The notes beneath the pieces were generated by a model. It saw only the letters and a list, made by a program, of their open reading frames with translations. It was not told where the DNA came from and ran no database searches. A stretch of DNA of 28,521 nucleotides, taken from IMG/VR virus record IMGVR_UViG_3300000116_000143, positions 1 through 28,521 of that record, one strand, 5' to 3'. Positions 22,727-28,521 of this stretch are shown here, one piece after another (position 1 is the stretch's first letter; each line of letters starts with the position of its first letter). The position numbers and the translations under genes were made by a program. Origin of the DNA: a virus.

Positions 22727-24629
22727 TTTGACGTTTTCCTTCTATTTCAACTTCTTTTAGTAAAGAATCTGCAACTTTAAGTCTACGCTCAAATTCTTTG
22801 GCGTCGTTGTCTCCAACCTGTAAGTTTCTAGTCAGGGCGTTAATCTTATCAATTTGTAGCTCTTGTGGCGCTAGTTGTGTTTCTACAGAGAGCTTACCTG
22901 CTCTAGCTTCAGACTCAGCAGCCTGCGCGTTCAGAGCATTAGTTTGACTCTGCTGGAACTGCATCTGTGTCTGTTGAGCCATCATAGCCATCTGTTGTGC
23001 CTGTGGATCAGGCTGTCCAGCTTGTGATAGTGCTGCAATTAACTCTTCACGATTACTTAGGTTCATGTTGTCAATAATGCTTTGGATTAACACAGGGTAC
23101 AGAGGACTGTCTTGCTTCATTGTCTGCAAGAGTTGTACCAACTGTGTAACCTCGTACTCCCTAGCAATAATGCCTAGAGTAGACGTAGCAATAAACTTGT
23201 AGTCAGACACTGGGTAATTCTCAGGATCAAACTGCATGTACCTGTGAGCAGCCTTAGTAACAAAAGGCATAAGGAAAGATTGTTGGAAGTTTATAAGAGT
23301 GCGCTTATGACGCTTGATAATAGCACCAAGAGACATACTGATCCCAGCAGCAGTAGCCTCGCCGTTAACCTGTCCCGCGATACCTGCTGAGTCAACGGCC
23401 CCAGTAGCTTGCTGTACCATGCCTTGGAGGGCTTGAGCCTGTGCAAACGTAATTTGTCCGACTTGACCAAAGTTAAACGGTTGTAGTACTTCACGCGGAT
23501 CTCCGTTAGTTAGAATCATCTTACCGGGACGGACTTCTGGTTTAGCCCCTCTAGGAAGCCGTGTAGCGTCGATAGCGAGCATTGGGTGGATAGTGAGAGC
23601 TAGTGCGTCAATACGAGCGCGTAGCTCTGTATCAAGCGCCTTCTGGCTGTTATAGCCTTTCTCACAAACACCACGACCCCAGAATCTTGATGGTACTACA
23701 TCCCAAGGGAAAGCAACTACAGGACGATCCTGCATCATGTACGGATTAGCTTCAGCTTTGAGCAGCGTACCACCGTTAGCAATAACCACGACAGCCTCGA
23801 CGTACTTACTGTCTTCTTCTACGTCTACTTCTTCTGCTTCTAGGAGTTCTCGTGGTACAAGCCCGTAGTACTTAGTTAGCCTAACTTTGTCATCGTGGTA
23901 CACGGATAAGTCTTGATCTGGCTCTAGTTCTGAATCAGGAGCCGCTGACTCAAGGTACGCCTCTTTGTACACTCCCTGTTCTTGTAGAAGCTCTACAGAG
24001 TGCATAGACACAAACTCATCAATAGCAACACCCATAGCGTCTTCAATAGACGTAGCTACAGGGTCAATAAGAAAGTTCTGAGGCATTACAGGCTTTAACT
24101 TAACAACTACTCTGTCAGTAATGCTTACACCTACAGCAGTAAGGTCACCACCCATGACAGGCTCAGTAGCCGGTGCCATCTCTTTGATCTCTTCTAGGAT
24201 AATTTCGCCAATGCCTGTACCAAAAACAGCAGAGTTAATTAAACACTCCGCAACAGCCTTACGTACTTTACAGGATTCAAAATCTTGTGATAGCTTGTTG
24301 CGTAGGTACATTACGTCCTGACGCTCTTGGTCGTTTACATCGTCTTCTATGTCAAACCACTTACCACGACCAAAGGTGGCTTCTTCTAGTTCTGCTACGT
24401 TAGACTCTACAGCCTGCTGTAACGCAGGAGAGATAATTCTAGAACGCTCTGACGCTCTTTCAGAGTCAGCAGGATCCCATTGACCTCTCCATAGCCTATA
24501 GTATTCCTCAAACTTTTGTTCGTAGTTTGACTCATAGTTGTCTCTCCAGTTATCACACTTTACCATTATCCACTGTTCTAGCGATTCTTCAATTAAAAGT
24601 GGATCAGGGCTGTAAAGTTCATCTGCCAT
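22602..24629 (-). CDS. Portal (head-tail connector) protein
   Basis: This 675-aa protein forms the dodecameric ring through which DNA is packaged and leaves. The call rests on place (directly after large terminase, before scaffold and capsid) and on sequence of the podovirus portal type. It has a helical, Trp-rich start (WRDNYESNYEQKFEEYYRLW) and RSRIISPALQQAVESNVAEL at about 63-82. ECLINSAVFGTGIGEIILEE follows at about 127-146, then the VAFPWDVVPSRFWGRGVCEK crown/wing segment near 305. The C-terminal 120 residues are Gln-rich helices (about 540-600, PQAQQMAMMAQQTQMQFQ) and then a polar, disordered tail that overlaps another reading frame. AAGGAAAA lies 6-8 bases before ATG 24629. Confidence 0.9.
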   Translation of the reverse strand: MADELYSPDPLLIEESLEQWIMVKCDNWRDNYESNYEQKFEEYYRLWRGQWDPADSERASERSRIISPALQQAVESNVAELEEATFGRGKWFDIEDDVNDQERQDVMYLRNKLSQDFESCKVRKAVAECLINSAVFGTGIGEIILEEIKEMAPATEPVMGGDLTAVGVSITDRVVVKLKPVMPQNFLIDPVATSIEDAMGVAIDEFVSMHSVELLQEQGVYKEAYLESAAPDSELEPDQDLSVYHDDKVRLTKYYGLVPRELLEAEEVDVEEDSKYVEAVVVIANGGTLLKAEANPYMMQDRPVVAFPWDVVPSRFWGRGVCEKGYNSQKALDTELRARIDALALTIHPMLAIDATRLPRGAKPEVRPGKMILTNGDPREVLQPFNFGQVGQITFAQAQALQGMVQQATGAVDSAGIAGQVNGEATAAGISMSLGAIIKRHKRTLINFQQSFLMPFVTKAAHRYMQFDPENYPVSDYKFIATSTLGIIAREYEVTQLVQLLQTMKQDSPLYPVLIQSIIDNMNLSNREELIAALSQAGQPDPQAQQMAMMAQQTQMQFQQSQTNALNAQAAESEARAGKLSVETQLAPQELQIDKINALTRNLQVGDNDAKEFERRLKVADSLLKEVEIEGKRQNANDTNRNQQVPRPDQQSVQRPPRQIGLTGEPGQGARGPTQ

Positions 24630-24639
24630 AGTATTTTCC

Positions 24640-24777
24640 TTAGATTATTGCTACGCTGTAACCAAGTGTAAAAAACACCACAGCAGAAATTGCGTAGATT
24701 CCGTATGTATTAAAAGGACGCCAAACACGCTTGGTACTCATAGATTTTACTAGCTCATCTGGTAAAGGGTTTATCAT
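24640..24777 (-). CDS. 45-aa single-pass membrane peptide
   Basis: This short gene fills the gap between large terminase and portal. It encodes 45 residues: a polar, basic N-terminus (MINPLPDELVKSMSTKRVWR) and one membrane helix (YGIYAISAVVFFTLGYSVA). The positive charges before the helix predict N-in orientation. The ATG begins one base before the terminase stop codon is reached on this strand, so translation is probably coupled; the ribosome site is weak. Small membrane peptides at this site are known in related phages but without assigned function; lysis control or superinfection exclusion are guesses. Confidence 0.7.
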   Translation of the reverse strand: MINPLPDELVKSMSTKRVWRPFNTYGIYAISAVVFFTLGYSVAII

Positions 24778-24778
24778 T

Positions 24779-26029
24779 TTAGTAACCTGCTACTATATCT
24801 AATATTTCGTGATCGTCAATTTCAAAGTCGTAGTTGTAAGCTACCTTAGCTAATTGATCTACGTATGCTAGCGCATCAACCAAATCGTCGTGGGTCAGAG
24901 GATCAGGGAACTGAAACAGTTGATCCATGAATCTGTTGTTCCACTCTGCCTTCCTTAGTTCTATTTGGCCGTTCTCAAACCTTCCTTGCAAAGCCCACAT
25001 AACCCTGTCAGTCTTTTTCTTGTTACCGTGGGTTAGTTCTTCGACTCTAAAAAATCTCCCGTACTGTTTCATTAGATCTGTCAGGGGACTCATTACAGCC
25101 TGCTTTGCTATTCCTCTTTCAATACCAACACTAACGGGTTCGTAATCTCTAACGGCCTGAAATATCTTGGAGGCAGTCTCGTCAAGGCTCCACCGCCCAT
25201 GTATAATGTTATCAACGTACCAACCATCAGTACCAACTTTAACAACAGCGATTGCAGTCTCATCAAGTTTAGTGTTCTTGGTTCTCTTCTTGTTAACTTC
25301 TTCAAAGCCAGCTAAGTCAATAGCGATATAGTATTGGGCATCGTCTGGTTCTTCTCCAAAGTGTACCCAATCTTCTTTGAACATTTCTGAGCCTCTTGCT
25401 TCAAATGAGGCCATGAACTCTTGTCGGAAGGCGTAACTCGACATGGACTTCTTTGCTGTATCAATTTCGTCAGGGTCGAGGATTGGGTTGTCATAACTGG
25501 TAAAGTGCCACCCCTTGTAAGTTTCATCGTCACCTAGCTCCGCAAACTTATACAACTCGTAAAAGTGATTCCTGCCCATAGGCGTACCTATAAACATCGC
25601 TGAACCTTTTTGGTCAGCTAGTGCTGGACGGAGGATCTGCTCCCATACGTCAGGCTTCATGTCTGCGTACTCGTCCATTACAAGAAACTTCAAGGAAACA
25701 CCACGCATTGTCTCTGGCCTGTCGGCTCCTTTGAGACTAATCATGGCCCCGTTGACCAGCTTGATCTGTAGATTATTGATGTGGGCACCACTAATCACAG
25801 GGTTTCCTAGCTCCATCAGGGTCTGCCACATGATATCACGGGCTTGTCCCTGAGTGGGCGCAACGTAAAAAACTTGACCTTTGTCGGTCTGTAGAGCATT
25901 AATAATAAGCATCCATGCAGCGAGGCGTGACTTCCCTGTCCTCCGCCCTGCCGCTACTACCTTGAACCGTGTAGGATCAGAGTAGACTTCCTGCTGCCAC
26001 GGCAACAACTGAACATTCAAATCAGCCAA
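24779..26029 (-). CDS. Terminase large subunit (packaging ATPase and nuclease)
   Basis: This 416-aa motor cuts and pumps phage DNA into procapsids through the portal. Visible parts: an adenine-side motif LLPWQQEVY (8-16), Walker A AGRRTGKS (27-34), Walker B LKFLVMDE (113-120, Asp119 and Glu120), coupling motif MFIGTPMG (about 145-152), and the RNase H-like nuclease with IAIDLAG (first Asp near 234), VGIERG (Glu near 303) and HDDLVDALAYV near the end. It is on the short side for the family. The only possible start near the Walker region is TTG at 26029: its frame closes at a TAA just upstream, no ribosome site is seen, and the lipoprotein stop lies 2 bases before. Re-initiation after that stop is therefore likely. 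Confidence 0.95.
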   Translation of the reverse strand: MADLNVQLLPWQQEVYSDPTRFKVVAAGRRTGKSRLAAWMLIINALQTDKGQVFYVAPTQGQARDIMWQTLMELGNPVISGAHINNLQIKLVNGAMISLKGADRPETMRGVSLKFLVMDEYADMKPDVWEQILRPALADQKGSAMFIGTPMGRNHFYELYKFAELGDDETYKGWHFTSYDNPILDPDEIDTAKKSMSSYAFRQEFMASFEARGSEMFKEDWVHFGEEPDDAQYYIAIDLAGFEEVNKKRTKNTKLDETAIAVVKVGTDGWYVDNIIHGRWSLDETASKIFQAVRDYEPVSVGIERGIAKQAVMSPLTDLMKQYGRFFRVEELTHGNKKKTDRVMWALQGRFENGQIELRKAEWNNRFMDQLFQFPDPLTHDDLVDALAYVDQLAKVAYNYDFEIDDHEILDIVAGY

Positions 26030-26031
26030 GG

Positions 26032-26802
26032 TTAGTTACACGTTACTATGACTTGACCAGTTTCGTTAGTGGTGACAGTACAGCCGCTTTGCTCAGTAGC
26101 TAATATGTCTTTCCAAGTAGCGTCGCGTGCCTCAGAATAGTTGAGCCAGTTAAGGCTATTTGTGGAAATGTCGTTCATCCCTGTAATACCTACATTTTGC
26201 GTAGCAGTAATTCCAAGAGTGCCTAGTGTGACTGCCCCATTAACACCAATCGTAGCAATATTTGTATTAGCATTTAAACCTGAAGTTCCTAGATCAACAA
26301 GGTTATCCATGCCAGTAGTTCCAAGATTTACCATACCGTCAATAAAAGGGGTGTAATCTACGTTCCCTACAGCAGCAAGACCTGCGCTAGAAATATTAGT
26401 AAAACTTCCATAAAGCGCCTGTTGGGTTTGAGCATCTGCTGCTACAGACGCAAGATCTACCTGCGAGTTGTATCGAGCCATAGTCTTAGCTGAGTCTGCT
26501 TGCATCCACATCATGCCTAATGAAGTAACAGGAGAGGCCAAGATAGATGCCCATTGAATCGCCTCAGACTTTTGAGGAATGGGCTGAACATTAGCCGTTT
26601 GGGTTAGAGCTAGAGCCATTACAGCAGCACTAGCCGCTTGTCCATCGCCACTAGATGCAATCTGAGACAAAGCATCAAACTTAGCCTGTGCTGCTTTTGC
26701 GTTAGCTTCCGCAGTCTTTTGAACTGCCTCGTAATATAGTGAGTTGCTTGAAGCGCAACTCGTTAATACTAATACCGTTAGTGCTATCACAATGATTTTC
26801 AT
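26032..26802 (-). CDS. Phage-encoded lipoprotein
   Basis: This 256-aa protein has a lipoprotein signal: MKIIVIALTVLVLTSC, lipobox LTSC with the lipidated Cys at residue 16, followed by Ala-Ser (no Asp, which favours the outer membrane in Gram-negative hosts). ATG 26802 is chosen because GGAG lies 6 bases upstream. The mature part starts with an Ala/Lys/Gln helix (about 22-50), then Ala-rich segments, and about residues 150-215 contain short degenerate repeats of the type LGTTGMDNLVDLG, GLNANTNIATIG, GITATQNVGITG. I know no family. Sitting between endolysin and terminase, it could serve outer-membrane disruption at lysis, or block superinfection. It may carry its own promoter (26823-26851). 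Confidence 0.78.
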   Translation of the reverse strand: MKIIVIALTVLVLTSCASSNSLYYEAVQKTAEANAKAAQAKFDALSQIASSGDGQAASAAVMALALTQTANVQPIPQKSEAIQWASILASPVTSLGMMWMQADSAKTMARYNSQVDLASVAADAQTQQALYGSFTNISSAGLAAVGNVDYTPFIDGMVNLGTTGMDNLVDLGTSGLNANTNIATIGVNGAVTLGTLGITATQNVGITGMNDISTNSLNWLNYSEARDATWKDILATEQSGCTVTTNETGQVIVTCN

Positions 26803-26822
26803 AAAGTTCTCCAATAAGGGCT

Positions 26823-26851
26823 TTTATACAAAGTTAATTTTAGTAAGTCCA
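26823..26851 (-). promoter_or_regulatory. Weak promoter candidate before the lipoprotein gene
   Basis: On the - strand: TGGACT (26851-26846), 17-base spacer, TATAAA (26828-26823). The -35 matches 4 of 6 and the -10 5 of 6 positions of the sigma-70 consensus. It lies in the 37-base gap before the lipoprotein gene, the -35 overlapping the end of the M15 gene. Confidence 0.35.
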
Positions 26852-27181
26852 CATAACAGGCAATGAAGGCCGTATGTCTAGGTGAATAAAGTTACCAGCG
26901 ACCCCTATGCCAGTAAAACCGTGTTCTAAGGCAGCTTTTATTAACGAATACCGTTGAGCAGAGTTAGTTATCTTAATGTCTGCTGCTATGCCTTGCGCGT
27001 GAGTCCCCGGTATCTCTTTTATAGCCTCTAACGGGTGACTAGGGCTTCTGTAGCCGCTGGTAATAACAAATGGAAGACCACAATAGTGCCTGAGTGTGTC
27101 TAGTTTTTCTAGAAACTCAGGATTCATATTGTTTTCTCCTGTTTCTTTACAGTCAAACTCTGTAATAGAGAAGTACTTCAT
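26840..27181 (-). CDS. Peptidase M15 family protein, endolysin candidate
   Basis: This 113-aa zinc peptidase probably cuts peptide cross-links of the cell wall at lysis. Family marks: FVITSGYRSPSHP (38-50), THAQGIAADI with zinc ligands His61 and Asp68, and FIHLDIR with His100 and Asp102. There is no signal peptide, so it would need the holin for release. ATG 27181 gives the usual N-terminus (KYFSITEFDC) but has no visible ribosome site, while an internal ATG (27127, Met19) has AGGAG 8 bases upstream. Both forms might be made; the shorter one keeps all catalytic residues. It could alternatively be a virion-associated peptidase. Confidence 0.88.
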   Translation of the reverse strand: MKYFSITEFDCKETGENNMNPEFLEKLDTLRHYCGLPFVITSGYRSPSHPLEAIKEIPGTHAQGIAADIKITNSAQRYSLIKAALEHGFTGIGVAGNFIHLDIRPSLPVMWTY

Positions 27182-27189
27182 AGTCGCGT

Positions 27190-27501
27190 TTAGGGACGCT
27201 GCTTCTTAGCGGGTTTTTTCTTAGGCTTAGACTCACTTAGGGTCTTTGCTGCCCTAGCTACATCGTTGTTATAAGCACGTTCACAGTGATTAGAACCTAT
27301 AAACACAAAGTCAATTGCTGTATTAAGCACAGACCACCCTTTATACTTACTCTTTAACCTGTGGCTACGCCCTGATACAGACTCGTTAGCGTTGTCACCT
27401 AGTAGTATGGCTACGTTTACTAACTGACTAGTGGCGTCTCCTACTCTCACTACGTATCCTAGTACTTCGTCTAGTGCTTCTTCTGCTTTATTCTGTGGCA
27501 T
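27190..27501 (-). CDS. Conserved-type phage protein, unknown function
   Basis: This 103-aa protein is helical in its first half (KAEEALDEVLGYVVRVG, SQLVNVAILLG), then shows a NESVSGRSHRLKSKYKGWSV segment and HCERAYNNDVARAA before a Lys/Pro-rich tail (SKPKKKPAKKQRP). Proteins with the same SGRSHRL and N.DVARA phrases are frequent in marine podoviruses close to terminase and lysis genes, without known function. The GRSHR and basic tail could contact DNA. GGAG lies 9 bases before ATG, inside the glutaredoxin gene, which it overlaps by 14 bases. Confidence 0.75.
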   Translation of the reverse strand: MPQNKAEEALDEVLGYVVRVGDATSQLVNVAILLGDNANESVSGRSHRLKSKYKGWSVLNTAIDFVFIGSNHCERAYNNDVARAAKTLSESKPKKKPAKKQRP

Positions 27502-27730
27502 CTACTGTTTCTCCGGTAAAAGAGTTTAAAACTTCTGTTAAGTCTTTATGTCCACCTAAGTGGTAGAATATTTGAGGTATAGACCGTTTACCTGTTAGTG
27601 TTTCTACCATGTCCCACCCCGCTTGACCCGGAGGAATATGTATGTACTTGTATGGTAGTTCGTACTCTTTTACTTTTTTCTTTGCGTTTCTACAAGCAGG
27701 ACACCAATCAGCCCCTATAATAGTAATCAC
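27488..27730 (-). CDS. Glutaredoxin-like thiol protein (GTG start)
   Basis: This 80-aa protein has a thioredoxin fold signature: WCPAC (Cys10 and Cys13) after a first beta strand (ITIIGAD), then the cis-proline in SIPQIF (Pro52) and a GGHKDL turn typical of glutaredoxins. It probably donates electrons to disulfides; the class II RNR on the other arm, whose C-terminal cysteine pair needs reduction, is a plausible client, though RTPR usually uses thioredoxin. It lies in the late operon between small terminase and an unknown gene, an odd place for a nucleotide-metabolism gene. GTG 27730 is the start, with GAGGAA 8 bases upstream; it overlaps the previous stop as TAGTG. Confidence 0.87.
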   Translation of the reverse strand: MITIIGADWCPACRNAKKKVKEYELPYKYIHIPPGQAGWDMVETLTGKRSIPQIFYHLGGHKDLTEVLNSFTGETVDATE

Positions 27731-28212
27731 TAGACTTGTTCCTCGTAGTCACCATCAATAACTAGGTCTTCTTCTGGTTCTTTAGTATTTCCTAAGACCT
27801 CTGTAGCTCCAACTCCAGTAATGTTGATCTGTATTGCGTTCCTACCACCGTCCTTCATTACTTCCTTCTCAAATGCTCCCACAGGGAGTACTCTATCCAT
27901 TACTAACTTCCATGCAGCAGCTTGGTTCTTGTGTTCGTTGTCTAGAGCAGCATCAAAGATAGTCTCTAGTACCTTAACTGACTTAGGACTAGCTAGCATA
28001 CGAGCTTTGTACTCATTTATGATGCCAGCATCGCCCTTAGGCCTACCTACTTTACCTCTAGAACCTGTAGTCTTAGCCCTTACTTCAGACTTCTTAGGTC
28101 TGCCTCTACTTCTCTTCCGTAAGTTTACTTCCTTACGTTCTGCTAGTTGCTTAGTTAGGGTGTCATCTTCAGACATTCTCCTGTGTTCCTTATGTTTAAC
28201 ATGAGTTCGCAT
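27730..28212 (-). CDS. Terminase small subunit (probable)
   Basis: This 160-aa protein is first in the late operon and is called small terminase from position and layout. It has a basic N-terminal part with two AT-hook-like motifs (RSRGRPKK near 35-42 and KVGRPKG near 54-60), a helical core (EYKARMLASPKSVKVLETIF and NEHKNQAAAWKLVMDRVLP) of the kind seen in small terminases of marine podoviruses, and an acidic C-terminus (about 140-160), which may contact the large subunit. Such proteins recognise the packaging site. ATG 28212 has TAAGGG close by; an alternative ATG at 28176 has AAGGA 10 bases upstream. Transcribed from the promoter(s) at 28320-28460. Confidence 0.75.
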   Translation of the reverse strand: MRTHVKHKEHRRMSEDDTLTKQLAERKEVNLRKRSRGRPKKSEVRAKTTGSRGKVGRPKGDAGIINEYKARMLASPKSVKVLETIFDAALDNEHKNQAAAWKLVMDRVLPVGAFEKEVMKDGGRNAIQINITGVGATEVLGNTKEPEEDLVIDGDYEEQV

Positions 28213-28315
28213 GAGTCCCTTACCTAGGAGGCAACAGAAGAAGGGATCTATACGAACAGTTTAGTAGTCAACTAAGGCCCAACATCTGTCTTATTAATTC
28301 ATCCTAGTATCTGCC

Positions 28316-28351
28316 TTATATTATACCATACTTTTACTCAAAAGTCAAGCT
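28316..28351 (-). repeat. 36-bp promoter repeat, copy 2
   Basis: Identical over 36 bases to 21643-21678, same strand. The first differing bases lie immediately outside on both sides. Confidence 0.95.
28320..28348 (-). promoter_or_regulatory. Late promoter copy 2 (sigma-70 type), terminase operon
   Basis: On the - strand: -35 TTGACT (28348-28343), 17-base spacer, extended TG, -10 TATAAT (28325-28320). The start point would be near 28313, giving a leader of about 100 bases before small terminase. Identical to the copy before the scaffold/capsid group. Confidence 0.87.
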
Positions 28352-28431
28352 TTATTTAGTGTAAATATATAACAAATACTACTTAGGGCGTACAGATTTA
28401 TTACTTTAGTGCCGCCCGTGGGTAAACACAA

Positions 28432-28460
28432 GGTATAACAAGGGGTTATACATATGTCAA
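28432..28460 (-). promoter_or_regulatory. Third promoter candidate upstream of late operon
   Basis: On the - strand: -35 TTGACA (28460-28455, perfect consensus), 17-base spacer, -10 TATACC (28437-28432) with TG one base upstream (extended -10). The -10 matches only 4 of 6 positions. A 7-bp-arm palindrome (28433-28451) lies across spacer and -10, so the promoter may be repressible. Confidence 0.5.
28433..28451. promoter_or_regulatory. Palindromic operator candidate
   Basis: GTATAAC (28433-28439), 5-base centre AAGGG, GTTATAC (28445-28451): perfect 7-bp arms. Its arm centres are 12 bases apart, about one helical turn, which suits a dimeric helix-turn-helix repressor. No poly-T follows, so it is not a terminator. 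No repressor gene is visible in the window. Confidence 0.5.
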
Positions 28461-28521
28461 CTAACCTACTTTTTAGCTAATTTAGCCTTATTTTGTGCCT
28501 GAGTAGGTACTACAATAATTA

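Larger units (their letters stand above)
28213..28521 (-). promoter_or_regulatory. Gene-free control region upstream of late operon
   Basis: About 309 bases without a convincing gene on either strand; only frames of a few codons are present. It is AT-rich and holds the late promoter copy 2, a second promoter candidate with an overlapping palindrome, and an 11-base palindrome (28476-28486, GCTAA-T-TTAGC). The untranslated leader from copy 2 to the small terminase would be about 100 bases. Divergent early genes may begin beyond the right edge, but no + strand promoter is convincing here. Confidence 0.7.

Noticed and set aside
27821-28204. 127-codon + strand frame opposite small terminase
   Set aside because: Hydrophobic antisense product of a Lys/Arg-rich gene; the - strand frame has correct starts, motifs and operon spacing.

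Overview
The window is part of the genome of a tailed, double-stranded DNA phage with T7-like (short-tailed, podovirus) organisation, probably aquatic or marine. The signs are a T7-type family A DNA polymerase next to recombination nucleases, a T7-type endonuclease I, a cobalamin-dependent (class II) ribonucleotide reductase, and a complete head and tail module whose proteins look like those common in marine phages. No bacterial housekeeping genes, rRNA, tRNA, integrase or CRISPR array is seen, so this looks like a lytic phage genome or environmental contig rather than a prophage. Class II RNR together with T7-type replication genes and no visible RNA polymerase recalls the SIO1/cobavirus and HMO-2011-like groups. 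That placement is inference from gene content. The host is probably a Gram-negative bacterium.

Left arm, 1-4912, + strand: end of DNA polymerase (cut by the window edge), a GIY-YIG nuclease, a PD-(D/E)XK exonuclease with a Cas4/AddB-like cysteine cluster, endonuclease I (Holliday junction resolvase), three small genes (one DUF3310) and class II RNR. Together they copy DNA, recycle host DNA into nucleotides and resolve branched intermediates. The genes overlap or nearly touch, as in one operon.

Right arm, 4909-28212, - strand, read from high to low coordinates: small terminase, glutaredoxin, a conserved unknown, M15 peptidase (endolysin candidate), a lipoprotein, large terminase, a 45-aa membrane peptide, portal, a run of very small genes (two shorter than 60 codons and one nested in the portal 3' end), two small genes, scaffold, major capsid protein, an intrinsic terminator, a repeat-bearing tail fibre, a glycine-rich adhesin, a fibre-associated protein, a coiled-coil membrane protein, a holin candidate, two cysteine-bearing virion proteins, tail adaptor, tail nozzle, three probable ejection proteins, and a 60-aa gene whose stop overlaps the RNR stop.

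Regulation: two copies of an identical 36-bp block, each holding a near-consensus sigma-70 promoter (TTGACT, 17 bp, TATAAT with extended -10), lie upstream of the terminase operon and of the scaffold/capsid group on the - strand. A third - strand promoter candidate near the right edge has a 7-bp-arm palindrome overlapping it, as an operator would. The capsid group is bounded by one promoter copy and by the terminator after the capsid gene, forming a discrete expression cassette. This suggests late transcription by the host RNA polymerase.
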